Source of the DNA: Oscillospiraceae bacterium
GTDB taxonomy: Bacteria > Bacillota > Clostridia > Oscillospirales > Ruminococcaceae
Direction of reading: 5' to 3'
DNA length: 6,390 nt
NCBI GenBank assembly: GCA_017544185.1
Contig: JAFYEQ010000180.1
Coordinates: forward strand, 1 to 6,390
Position 1 is the stretch's first letter. Each line of letters starts with the position of its first letter. Positions 1 through 5,707 of the stretch are shown one piece after another. A model generated the notes under the pieces. The model ran no database searches. It was not told the DNA's origin and saw only the letters and a program-made list of their open reading frames with translations. The position numbers and the translations under genes were made by a program.

Positions 1-578
1 AGATCGCACAGGTGATGGCAAGGATACATATGACAGATCTGTCCTTCCCCGAGGATGGAGCGAAGACAGAGATGCCTGCACGGGAGCGGATAGCAGAGTG
101 CTTTGACGGCTGGAAGAGCGTCCTCGACGAACATTCCATGGACGCGGGCGGAGCGCGTACTGTGGCTGACAGGATCTGTGATGTCATACGCCTTCATGAT
201 GCGGAAGAGGATGTTACCGTACATGGGGATCTCCATCGGGAGAACCTGCTTACGGACGGCGAAAGGATCATAGTATGTGACTGGCAGGCCGTCGGGAGGG
301 GGAAGGCGACGGATGACATCGGCTTTTTCCTGAGCAGGGCCGCAGCCGACGGCATACATACCGATCCCCGTGAGTTCGCTGCCATGTATGCGGATGCTGT
401 ATACGAGCTCTGTGGCAGGAGTCTTGACGTATCGGATATAATGGCAGGCATCAGCGCCGCCAACGTGATAACGACCTTCTTCTACTGGCATCTGTTCCTT
501 CACGGAAGCAGTGCGGACATAGTAGGAGATGTATATAACAGGATGATATATGACCTTGGACGATGCGTGGAACTATAA
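1..578 (+). CDS. Aminoglycoside/choline-kinase-like phosphotransferase, 5' end missing
   Basis: The reading frame is open to the left edge (first whole codon at 3), and the residues before the first possible start (GTG 12) continue a helix typical of this fold. The gene therefore probably begins outside the window. The visible 180-190 residues are the C-terminal lobe of a protein-kinase-like small-molecule kinase. VHGDLHREN (about 208-250) matches the catalytic loop HxDxxxxN, with Asp as catalytic base and Asn as metal ligand. VCDWQ (about 275-290) matches the DFG-like metal-binding Asp. Known members transfer phosphate from ATP to the hydroxyl group of aminoglycosides, choline, methylthioribose or other small molecules in the cytoplasm. 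The substrate cannot be read from this fragment, so a resistance role should not be assumed. The TAA stop at 576-578 is followed 63 nt later by the next gene, which suggests co-transcription. Confidence 0.85.
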   Translation, partial: IAQVMARIHMTDLSFPEDGAKTEMPARERIAECFDGWKSVLDEHSMDAGGARTVADRICDVIRLHDAEEDVTVHGDLHRENLLTDGERIIVCDWQAVGRGKATDDIGFFLSRAAADGIHTDPREFAAMYADAVYELCGRSLDVSDIMAGISAANVITTFFYWHLFLHGSSADIVGDVYNRMIYDLGRCVEL

Positions 579-641
579 GGATCATCAGCGGTACAGAGGC
601 ATCTATACCCTTATGGACAAAAGATACAAGGAGGACAGGAT

Positions 642-1187
642 ATGTTCGAAGAGGAAAGGGCTCAGGCATATGCAGCTGTGAGCGAGCTTTGTGAGAAGGC
701 AGGGGCAAAAAAGGGGCAGATCGTGGTGATCGGCTGCTCCACATCGGAGATATGCGGAGACCGCATCGGCAGCAATTCCAGCCCCGATATGGCAAAGGCC
801 GTATTTGACGGGATATATGCTGCTCTGAACGAGAGAGGGATATATCTTGCCGCCCAGTGCTGTGAGCATCTGAACCGCGCCATAGTCATCGAAAGAGCGG
901 CAGTGCCCGACAAGGAGATAGTCAACGTGGTACCTCAGCCCAAGGCGGGCGGATCCTTTGCCACCACCGCATATCACAGGTTCAAGGATCCCGTGGTCGT
1001 TGAGGAGATACGCGCGGATGCGGGACTTGACATAGGAGATACCCTGATCGGCATGCACCTGAAGAGGGTGGCCGTGCCTGTACGCCTTGAGCATAAGACC
1101 ATCGGCAGAGCACACATCACCGCAGCAAGGACGCGTCCGAAGTTCATCGGCGGCGAACGCGCGGTATATAACGATGACATCAAGTGA
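642..1187 (+). CDS. UPF0340 / TIGR01440 (DUF436, YwlG-like) protein of unknown function
   Basis: This 181-residue protein has the usual length and the conserved blocks of the UPF0340 family. They are GCSTSEICGDRIGS at residues 31-44, QCCEHLNRA at 72-80, VVPQPKAGGSFATTAY at 96-111 and IGMHLKRVAVPVR at 136-148. The family is widespread in Firmicutes and includes Bacillus subtilis YwlG. Its biochemical role is not known to me. The invariant Cys, Ser and His residues suggest an enzyme, but that is inference. No signal peptide or membrane segment is visible, so it should be cytoplasmic. The ATG at 642 is well supported by AAGGAGGA at 628-635, with 6 nt between. The gene lies between the phosphotransferase fragment (63-nt gap) and a small cysteine-rich protein (60-nt gap), with no promoter or terminator evident in either gap. 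Confidence 0.93.
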   Translation: MFEEERAQAYAAVSELCEKAGAKKGQIVVIGCSTSEICGDRIGSNSSPDMAKAVFDGIYAALNERGIYLAAQCCEHLNRAIVIERAAVPDKEIVNVVPQPKAGGSFATTAYHRFKDPVVVEEIRADAGLDIGDTLIGMHLKRVAVPVRLEHKTIGRAHITAARTRPKFIGGERAVYNDDIK

Positions 1188-1247
1188 TCCGGATGCCGAT
1201 ACGCGGCAGGAGCAGGATATGACCGTAAGGACAAGGGGGGAGATGAT

Positions 1248-1457
1248 ATGCAGTCGATACTCATAAAGGACACTACCCGCGAGCAACGTGAAGATATCAT
1301 CCGCAGATCCATGGACTGTGGAGGCGGATGTGAGAACTGTTCATCATGCTGGCTCGGGGGCGGCTCTCCGTGGGATATGTACAAGGAATACATCGACGGA
1401 AAAAAGGAGATCGCAGAGATCAACCGCGAATACAACGCCAGATATATACACGGATGA
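1248..1457 (+). CDS. Small conserved-looking protein with a four-cysteine cluster, function unknown
   Basis: The 69-residue product has three parts. An N-terminal charged helix-like stretch (residues 1-22) is followed by a tight cluster CGGGCENCSSC with cysteines at 24, 28, 31 and 34. The C-terminal part is WDMYKEYIDGKKEIAEINREYNARY (43-66 plus flanks), written here only as a motif. The spacing C-x3-C-x2-C-x2-C suggests metal or Fe-S binding, but no named domain is recognised. I recall similar short Clostridia proteins with the end pattern YIDGKxEIxEIN that carry uninformative or misleading labels; this is memory, not a search result. The start ATG 1248 is preceded by GGGGGGAG (1235-1242) at a normal distance, and codon use matches the neighbours. 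It is probably the last gene of the first operon. An earlier ATG at 1219 is in another frame and gives only 15 residues. Confidence 0.75.
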   Translation: MQSILIKDTTREQREDIIRRSMDCGGGCENCSSCWLGGGSPWDMYKEYIDGKKEIAEINREYNARYIHG

Positions 1458-1593
1458 CGACATGCACACAGCTCCGTTCACAGAAAATTTACATATCGCG
1501 TGATATTTGTGATCGGGTGCGGGTATATGCGGTTTTGATCGGAAAGCGCCTATTTTTATCGGAAAAAGCGCTGATACGCCCAATATGCCCTGT
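1458..1593. other. Intergenic region with spaced direct repeats, no gene
   Basis: The full gap between genes runs from 1458 to 1703 (246 nt); this entry covers the part upstream of the promoter. It is AT-richer than the flanking genes. A motif of the form ATCGGAAA(AA)GCGC occurs at 1538-1549 and again at 1558-1571, about 20 nt apart, with a weaker related stretch (GATCGGGTGCG) at 1511-1521. Centred near 1502 is a small dyad, ATATC-GCGT-GATAT (1494-1507). No clear intrinsic terminator for the upstream operon is visible. The repeated motifs could be binding sites for a regulator of the promoter at 1594, but their sequence matches no site I can name. Confidence 0.35.
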
Positions 1594-1611
1594 TTGACAA
1601 GGTACGTCAAA
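1593..1611. promoter_or_regulatory. Candidate operator: dyad overlapping the -35 box
   Basis: TTTGAC at 1593-1598 and GTCAAA at 1606-1611 form a perfect 6-bp inverted repeat with a 7-nt centre. It covers the -35 hexamer and half of the promoter spacer. A repressor bound here would block RNA polymerase at an otherwise consensus promoter. Part of the dyad is fixed by the -35 consensus itself, so chance is a real alternative. No regulator gene is present nearby. Confidence 0.35.
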
Positions 1612-1622
1612 AGGGCTATAAT
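1594..1622 (+). promoter_or_regulatory. Consensus sigma-A (sigma-70) promoter for the protease gene
   Basis: TTGACA at 1594-1599 and TATAAT at 1617-1622 both match the housekeeping consensus at all six positions and are separated by the optimal 17 nt. Transcription would start at about 1629, giving a leader of roughly 75 nt to the protease start at 1704. The site lies at the head of the protease-tautomerase gene group and is the only convincing promoter in the window. Confidence 0.85.
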
Positions 1623-1687
1623 GGTGATAAGGACAACTGATGTCATCGGATAGCAGGGCGTGGACGTTCCCGCCGATGATGCTGACG

Positions 1688-1694
1688 AAAAGGA
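1688..1694 (+). promoter_or_regulatory. Ribosome-binding site that selects a TTG start for the protease
   Basis: AAAAGGA lies 9 nt before TTG 1704. The in-frame ATG codons at 1725 and 1746 have no Shine-Dalgarno sequence before them, and an in-frame stop at 1683 excludes starts further upstream. TTG 1704 is therefore the best start, with ATG 1725 as the alternative. Confidence 0.6.
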
Positions 1695-3156
1695 CTGATA
1701 GCTTTGTATCTGCTGTATCTGACCATGAAGACGCCCAACGGCATCATGGCACTGTGCATAATGTTGTATGCGATAGTCGTCGCGGTACTGTGCCCGATCC
1801 TGCGGAAGCGGGAGAGATATGGCATACTGCGGGCATTATGCATACTGCCTGCGGCCGCTGCCCTCATACATATGGCGGCATACGGGGATATCGCGGTGGA
1901 AACGTTCAGGTACCTGTATATAGAGGCACTGCTGCCGTTGATATGTCTTTTGCCCGGGAAGTCCGGGAAGATGATGGCGGTAAAGTCGGTGGCATCTGCG
2001 CTGGCGGTATCATGCGTGTGTGTATACTTTCTGGTCGATGCCATCGATCAGCCTATGGTACATAACTTCAAAAGGTGCAGCTACACGGAGAGCTTCAGCA
2101 GGATGCTCGTCACCATGGAACGGGAATACTGTCTGAACAGCTGGAAGAAGATAGACTATGACGCGCTGCGCTCCGAGTATCTGGCAAGGGTGGAGGAAGC
2201 TGAGAAGAACGGTGATGAGGCCGCATATGCGGAGATCATCACAGAGGTGATATACAGATATCATGACTGTCATGTATCTGTGGACCTGTCCACGGAGCTC
2301 GATCGGGAGGTCTCGTCGCATATGGCGGGAAATGACTACGGTCTGTCGCTGGTAAGGCTGGATGATGGCAGCGTCGTGGCGGTGCTGGTGGAGCCCGACG
2401 ATGATGCGCTTATCCACTATGCAGACAGAGGCAGCGATCTGGAAAAGCTCGGTATACACAACGGTACCCAGATCCTCACATGGGACGGCAGGGATATAGA
2501 CGAAGCGATAGCAGATGTGGAGTGCATATACCCCGGGGAGGCGTTCCCCGTAAAGAGCAACGAGGACGTATACCGTCCCATGCTCCTGGCGGGAAGGGGC
2601 GGAGATGCCGTCAGTGTGACGTTCATCGACGATGACGGCAATGAGCGCAGTGCGGTCCTGAAGCGGATCGACGACTATGACGACCGCCTGCAGTGGGCGT
2701 TCGCAGGTCTGCTCAACAGGAAGGATCGGGATGCGCTCTACCGCCATAACTATACCTGTATGCTCGACGGCAGCTGCGGCTATCTGAAGGTCCAAAGAGA
2801 ACGCTTCGACAAGGTACAGGACTATATCGCGGCGGTAAGGAAGGGATACTATCCCACGCTGACCGACTACTACGCGGGGCTCATAGAAGATCTCAGGGCT
2901 CAGGGCATGGAGCGGCTCGTCATAGATCTGCGCAACAACGGCGGAGGTGTCGACTGCTGCGCGGGTGCGCTGGCATCGCTGTTCACGGACGAGAAGAGGC
3001 ATATGGTATCCTTCGGGTACGAGGACGAGGATGGATATCATAACAAGGACGATCTGTACATCTTCCCCGACGGCAGATACAAAGACATACCCGTAGTCGT
3101 TTTGGTGAACGACAGCTGTGTGAGCGCGGGAGACGGGCTGGCAAATTCCTTGGCGA

Positions 3157-3170
3157 ATGCGATAATGTGA
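3157..3170 (+). other. Frameshift site in the S41 protease gene
   Basis: In the upstream frame the codons read AAT GCG ATA ATG TGA. Restarting at G3161 gives GAT AAT GTG ACC CTC ATG, coding DNVTLMG, which is the expected continuation of an S41 core. One base is missing, most simply one G from an original GCG GAT. No slippery heptamer of the X-XXY-YYZ type is present, so programmed frameshifting is unlikely. Confidence 0.85.
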
Positions 3171-3448
3171 CCCTCATGGGTATCACATCCAGCGGCGGCG
3201 TACATCAGAACAACGGAGGATATATCTATCTCACTGATGATATATGTGTGGAGTACCCTGTGTTCCTGAGCCTTTCTGCGGATGCAGAGCCGCTGATCGA
3301 CACGGACGATACGAGGGAGAACAGGATCCCGCTGGACGTGACCATCCCGATGACGAAGGAGAGAGCCATGAAGATGCTCTCGTTCGTTGACAACAGCGAT
3401 GAAGAGCTGTCCTACGCCGTGGCGTATCTTGAGGGGACAGAGCCGTGA
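3161..3448 (+). other. Displaced C-terminal 95 codons of the S41 protease
   Basis: This part, in the shifted frame, codes VTLMGITSSGGVHQNNGGY followed by a beta-strand-rich segment and a closing charged helix ending in TEP. It corresponds to the strand after the nucleophile helix in S41 enzymes. In classical CtpA-like proteases a catalytic Lys occurs in this stretch (T-x-GKG); here the position reads SSGGVHQN with no Lys. This fits a tricorn-like Ser/His arrangement better than a Ser-Lys dyad. A GTG at 3167 could in principle start a separate product, but no ribosome-binding site precedes it. Confidence 0.75.
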
Positions 3449-3471
3449 CCGCAGCATGATAAGGAGGACAT

Positions 3472-3837
3472 ATGCCGTTCGTAAGGATAGACATAGTAAA
3501 AGGCAAGAGCAGAGAGTACAAGAGGACGCTTCTGGACTGCGTCCATGAGGGGCTGGTGGAGGCCTTCGGGATAGATGACGACGACAGATACCAGCGGATC
3601 TGCGAGATAGACGGCGAGGACTTCGAGCGGCCTCCCGAGAAGACGGACGGGTATACGCTCATAGAGCTCACCATATTCCCCGGCAGGACCGCGGCCCAGA
3701 AGGAACATGCCATACGCTCCATAACGTCCGGGATATCCGAAAGTCTGGGCGTATCACCGAAGGATATAGCCATAGTTATGCATGAGCCTCCACTGGAGAA
3801 CTGGGGCTTTGCGGGGAGACAGAAAAAAGGACAGTGA
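3472..3837 (+). CDS. Tautomerase-superfamily protein (4-oxalocrotonate tautomerase-like, Tautomerase_2 type)
   Basis: The 121-residue product starts MPFVRIDI. Removing Met exposes Pro as the N-terminal residue, the general base that defines the tautomerase superfamily. Later family marks are DDDRYQRI at residues 36-43, the ELTIFPGRT strand-turn at 65-73 with the following Lys77, and HEPPLENWG at 104-112, the typical closing motif of the Tautomerase_2 group. Known relatives catalyse keto-enol tautomerisation or dehalogenation of small carbonyl compounds; the natural substrate here is unknown. It is cytoplasmic, with no signal sequence. The start is fixed by AAGGAGG at 3461-3467, 4 nt before ATG 3472, and by the need for Pro at position 2. 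The gene lies 23 nt after the protease reading frame, so the two are probably translated from one transcript. Confidence 0.92.
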   Translation: MPFVRIDIVKGKSREYKRTLLDCVHEGLVEAFGIDDDDRYQRICEIDGEDFERPPEKTDGYTLIELTIFPGRTAAQKEHAIRSITSGISESLGVSPKDIAIVMHEPPLENWGFAGRQKKGQ

Positions 3838-3840
3838 TCT

Positions 3841-3859
3841 GCATCACGCGATGCTTTTT
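3841..3859 (+). terminator. Weak hairpin with a T-run after the tautomerase gene
   Basis: GCATC at 3841-3845 and GATGC at 3850-3854 form a 5-bp stem with a 4-nt loop (ACGC), directly followed by TTTTT at 3855-3859. The position, 3 nt after the tautomerase stop, suits an intrinsic terminator. The stem is short, so partial read-through into the hydrolase gene is likely. Confidence 0.4.
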
Positions 3860-3883
3860 CCGATACGGGAGAGCCTGATGCAT

Positions 3884-3889
3884 AGGAGG
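3884..3889 (+). promoter_or_regulatory. Ribosome-binding site that selects the second ATG of the hydrolase
   Basis: AGGAGG ends only 2 nt before ATG 3892, too close for efficient initiation, but 8 nt before the in-frame ATG 3898. The second ATG is therefore the likely start, making the protein two residues shorter than the longest reading. Confidence 0.7.
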
Positions 3890-3897
3890 ATATGCTC

Positions 3898-4683
3898 ATG
3901 AGATACGGGATGATGGAGCACGAGATCATCGGAGAGGGGATGCCTGTCCTTATCGTACACGGCTGGGGCTTGAGCAGTACAACGATGAAGGCTGCATTTG
4001 AGCCTGTCTTCACCAGCCTTGGCGGGTATAGGCGACATTATATAGATCTGCCCGGGATGGGAGCATCGGAACACGGCGATGTCAGGAACTCTGACGATAT
4101 CCTTGAGATACTGCATGGATATGCGGTCGACGTCATCAAGGAGAAGTTCATCATAGTCGGGCAGTCATACGGCGGCCTGCTGGCAAGGGGAGCCGTGAAA
4201 AAGTTCCCGGAGCTCATAAGCAAGATCATCCTGCTGTGTCCGTGTGTCATACCGGGAGTCAGACAAGGACGTGTCGAAGCGCTCACGGTAGTTGAAAGGG
4301 ATGAGGCGTTACTGGCGTCACTGTCAAAGGAGGACCACGACAGCTTCACACAGATGAACGTGGTCCTTACGAAAGACGTATGGGACAGATACGATAAGTA
4401 CCTTGTGCCGGCGCTGAAAAGCGCGGACTGGGAGTTTCTGGATAATGTCCTGGAGGGGAGCTTCACATTCGATCCCGACGACCTTGACGCGCCCTGTGAT
4501 ATACCGTGCCTTATCATCACAGCAAAGCAGGACACCGAGGTCGGCTATAAGGATCAGTTCGATCTGATGAAAATATACACGGCTTCCACGTACTGCGCGG
4601 TCGACAGGGCGGGACATAATTTGTGGATCGAGCAGCCGGAGATATTCGAGGCTCTGGTGAAGGACTGGCTGAGGACGCATTGA
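3898..4683 (+). CDS. Alpha/beta-fold hydrolase
   Basis: The 261-residue protein has the full set of alpha/beta hydrolase marks in order. HGWG at residues 21-24 forms the oxyanion-hole loop, and DLPGMGAS at 50-57 follows strand 4. GQSYGG at 88-93 is the nucleophile elbow with Ser90. LIITAKQDTEV at 205-215 carries the acid Asp212, and RAGHNLWIEQP at 237-247 carries the catalytic His240. The region between about 120 and 190 is a helical cap that would set substrate choice. The length is normal for single-domain members. The family includes esterases, C-C bond hydrolases and lipases, and the substrate cannot be decided here. No signal peptide is present, so it is cytoplasmic. It follows the tautomerase gene by 60 nt across a weak hairpin and may share its transcript in part. 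Confidence 0.92.
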   Translation: MRYGMMEHEIIGEGMPVLIVHGWGLSSTTMKAAFEPVFTSLGGYRRHYIDLPGMGASEHGDVRNSDDILEILHGYAVDVIKEKFIIVGQSYGGLLARGAVKKFPELISKIILLCPCVIPGVRQGRVEALTVVERDEALLASLSKEDHDSFTQMNVVLTKDVWDRYDKYLVPALKSADWEFLDNVLEGSFTFDPDDLDAPCDIPCLIITAKQDTEVGYKDQFDLMKIYTASTYCAVDRAGHNLWIEQPEIFEALVKDWLRTH

Positions 4684-4723
4684 TAGGATAAGGACGCACA
4701 AATGCGTGATGAAATGTGATCGT
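4684..4723. other. Short intergenic dyad and repeated heptamer after the hydrolase gene
   Basis: ACGCA (4694-4698) and TGCGT (4703-4707) could form a 5-bp hairpin, but no T-run follows, so it is not a convincing terminator. The sequence AGGACGCA occurs at the end of the hydrolase gene (4672-4679) and again at 4691-4698. Confidence 0.3.
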
Positions 4724-4757
4724 CTGATATGTCATGGAAATAAAAGTTACCGAGCCA
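4724..4757. repeat. 34-bp repeat, copy 1, upstream of the ATP-grasp gene
   Basis: This stretch begins CTGATATG and ends AAAAGTTACCGAGCCA (4742-4757). It matches 5644-5677 at 30 of 34 positions, and the last 16 bases are identical. It lies 33 nt before the ATP-grasp start codon. A degenerate third copy is at 5558-5582. The copies thus bracket the ATP-grasp gene in direct orientation about 920 bp apart. Confidence 0.8.
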
Positions 4758-4790
4758 ATGATGAAAATATAAGCAGGATAGAGGTGTGCT

Positions 4791-5519
4791 ATGCGGGCGT
4801 TTATCCATGCGTTCCAAGGCAGGCCTTGGAACGAAGAGTGCAAAGCGGCTTGTGATGGCTTTGCTGAACTGGGGATAGAGACTATCCTGTTCACGACGAA
4901 TGAAGAGCTTGACCGTAGGCACCGCGATGATGTAGTAGTAGGCGGTATGCTCATAATGGAGCACGCGCTCAGACAGTATGGCATAACACCGCCGATCTAC
5001 GATCATCCCGATGAACTTACGGAAATGACAGGCCGCAGGATATGGAAAGTCAAAATGGGAGATCTCACTAAAGAGACACTGCAAATATTTATCAAACCGG
5101 TCAGAGAAAAAGCTGCCCAAGGGATCGTCGTGAGAACGTGGGACGATATCAAAGGATACAAAGGCATAGAGCCGGATGAATGGATCTGTTGTTCGGAGCC
5201 TGTGAGCTTTATCTCGGAGTGGCGATGCTTTGTACGATATGGTGATATCCTTGGGATACGACATTATAACGGCGATCCGAAGGTGTATTGTGACATGAGC
5301 ATTATCGAGAGAGCGACCGAACTGTACACGAGTGCTCCTGCAGCATATGCCCTCGATGTCGGGATGACCGATGATGGAAGGACACTGCTCGTAGAAGTGA
5401 ACGATGGCTATGCCGTAGGATGCTATGGGCTCCCTAATGTACTGTATGCCAAGTTTCTGACGGCCCGATGGGCGGAACTGGTAGGTATCGTGGATCCGCT
5501 TGATGACAGGAAACTATAG
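4791..5519 (+). CDS. ATP-grasp domain protein of the R2K type
   Basis: The 242-residue protein shows an N-terminal pre-ATP-grasp region (about 1-80) followed by the nucleotide-binding core. Motifs are FIKP at residues 100-103 with the ATP-binding Lys, SEWRCFVRYGDIL at 142-154 with conserved Arg145, and YALDVGM at 186-192. LLVEVNDGYAVGCYG at 199-213 supplies the acidic and Asn metal ligands. This order, with EWR and VEVNDGYxxGxYG, is characteristic of the R2K clade of ATP-grasp enzymes (DUF4343-related). ATP-grasp enzymes join a carboxylate to an amine or thiol through an acyl-phosphate; R2K members are predicted to modify peptides or proteins, but their substrates are largely unknown. The start ATG 4791 follows GAGG at 4781-4784, and an in-frame stop at 4779 excludes earlier starts. 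The gene appears somewhat AT-richer than its neighbours and is bracketed by repeats, which may mean separate acquisition. No partner gene is adjacent. Confidence 0.85.
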   Translation: MRAFIHAFQGRPWNEECKAACDGFAELGIETILFTTNEELDRRHRDDVVVGGMLIMEHALRQYGITPPIYDHPDELTEMTGRRIWKVKMGDLTKETLQIFIKPVREKAAQGIVVRTWDDIKGYKGIEPDEWICCSEPVSFISEWRCFVRYGDILGIRHYNGDPKVYCDMSIIERATELYTSAPAAYALDVGMTDDGRTLLVEVNDGYAVGCYGLPNVLYAKFLTARWAELVGIVDPLDDRKL

Positions 5520-5545
5520 TGATGAAGAAATGATGTATGATGCCA

Positions 5546-5563
5546 GATCGGCGAGAGCTGATC
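5546..5563 (+). other. Hairpin with a GAGA tetraloop after the ATP-grasp gene
   Basis: GATCGGC (5546-5552) and GCTGATC (5557-5563) pair over 7 bp with one G-U, closing a GAGA loop of the stable GNRA class. No T-run follows, so it is not a standard intrinsic terminator. It could protect the 3' end of the ATP-grasp transcript or be the first element of a structured RNA. A second small hairpin, CGGTA-GAAGG-TACCG, follows at 5583-5597. Confidence 0.45.
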
Positions 5564-5582
5564 GAGAAAAGTTATTTGGCCA
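5558..5582. repeat. Degenerate copy of the 34-bp repeat
   Basis: CTGAT at 5558-5562 is followed, after an internal shortening, by AAAAGTTATTTGGCCA at 5567-5582. This compares with AAAAGTTACCGAGCCA in the two better copies. It starts the first of two tandem units of about 95-98 bp that fill 5567-5757. Confidence 0.55.
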
Positions 5583-5599
5583 CGGTAGAAGGTACCGAA

Positions 5600-5653
5600 G
5601 GCATATCAACGAGATGGGTGCGGGCACTGCCCGCCGATATTGACTGATATGCC
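5600..5653. repeat. Inverted repeat enclosing a palindrome (possible MITE-like or structured RNA element)
   Basis: GGCATATC (5600-5607) and GATATGCC (5646-5653) are perfect 8-bp inverted arms around 38 nt. Inside lies the perfect 7+1+7 palindrome GCGGGCACTGCCCGC (5620-5634). The result is a long stem with an internal hairpin. The right arm is also part of the second good copy of the 34-bp repeat. Confidence 0.6.
5610..5634. repeat. 25-bp palindromic repeat, copy 1
   Basis: The unit reads CGAGATGGGTGC then GGGCACTGCCCGC. It carries the best palindrome of the three copies and is preceded by ATATCAA, which also precedes copy 2. GC-rich palindromes of this general look (GGGC-A-C/T-TGCCCGCC) are, as I recall, common dispersed repeats in Clostridia genomes. 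Confidence 0.7.
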
Positions 5654-5677
5654 ATCTAAAGAAAAGTTACCGAGCCA
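5644..5677. repeat. 34-bp repeat, copy 2, downstream of the ATP-grasp gene
   Basis: This is the best match to the stretch at 4724-4757. The differences from that copy are at four positions, all in the left half. It begins the second tandem unit of the repeat block. Confidence 0.8.
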
Positions 5678-5707
5678 TCAATAGTATGATCTGAAGATAT
5701 ATATCAA

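Larger units (their letters stand above)
1704..3448 (+). pseudogene. Membrane-anchored S41-family (C-terminal/tricorn-type) serine protease, frameshifted near the 3' end
   Basis: Codons from TTG 1704 give 488 residues to a stop at 3168-3170, while the rest of the domain continues in the -1 frame to 3448. Repaired, the protein would be about 581 residues. The N-terminus has four hydrophobic segments (about 14-33, 42-60, 70-84 and 92-112). Basic residues at 34-38 and 86-94 place those loops inside, so the protease domain should lie outside the membrane. A linker and helical cap follow, with YHDCH at 186-190 resembling the D-x-H element of tricorn-like S41 enzymes. A PDZ-like region spans about 205-320. 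The S41 core shows LVIDLRNNGGG (405-415) and VNDSCVSAGD (468-477), where Ser474 is the expected nucleophile. The tautomerase gene starts 23 nt downstream. The break removes only the last ~95 residues, so it may be a recent mutation or a sequence error. Confidence 0.85.

Noticed and set aside
1..578. Antibiotic-resistance gene
   Set aside because: Only the general kinase-fold motifs are visible and the 5' part is missing. The family includes many metabolic kinases, so a resistance label is not supported.
603..1286. Open frame of 227 codons on the - strand
   Set aside because: It is antisense to the well-conserved UPF0340 gene and has no domain of its own.
1640..2065. Alternative + frame starting ATG 1640 with AGGA a few bases upstream
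   Set aside because: Its translation is low in recognisable structure, and it overlaps the membrane-anchor part of the protease in another frame. Its ribosome-binding site would lie at the very 5' end of the predicted transcript. A short leader translation cannot be excluded.
2010..3041. Long open frame of 343 codons on the - strand
   Set aside because: It lies wholly antisense to the S41 protease, whose family motifs are clear. Its translation has no recognisable domain and it has no ribosome-binding site of the quality seen on the real genes.
3157..3170. Programmed -1 ribosomal frameshift
   Set aside because: No slippery heptamer is present at the switch point and no downstream stem or pseudoknot was noticed. 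A simple base loss explains the break better.
4745..4773. Promoter for the ATP-grasp gene with TATAAG at 4768-4773
   Set aside because: The matching -35 position falls in AGTTAC, which is a poor fit to TTGACA, and the other copies of the same repeat have no -10 box at that distance.
4554..5264. Open frame of 236 codons on the - strand
   Set aside because: It spans the end of the hydrolase gene, the gap and most of the ATP-grasp gene on the other strand, with no motif in its translation. It is a by-product of the codon pattern.
5640..5690. Promoter for the YgiQ gene using TTGACT at 5640-5645 or TATGAT at 5685-5690
   Set aside because: The two boxes are 39 nt apart, and neither has an acceptable partner at 16-18 nt.
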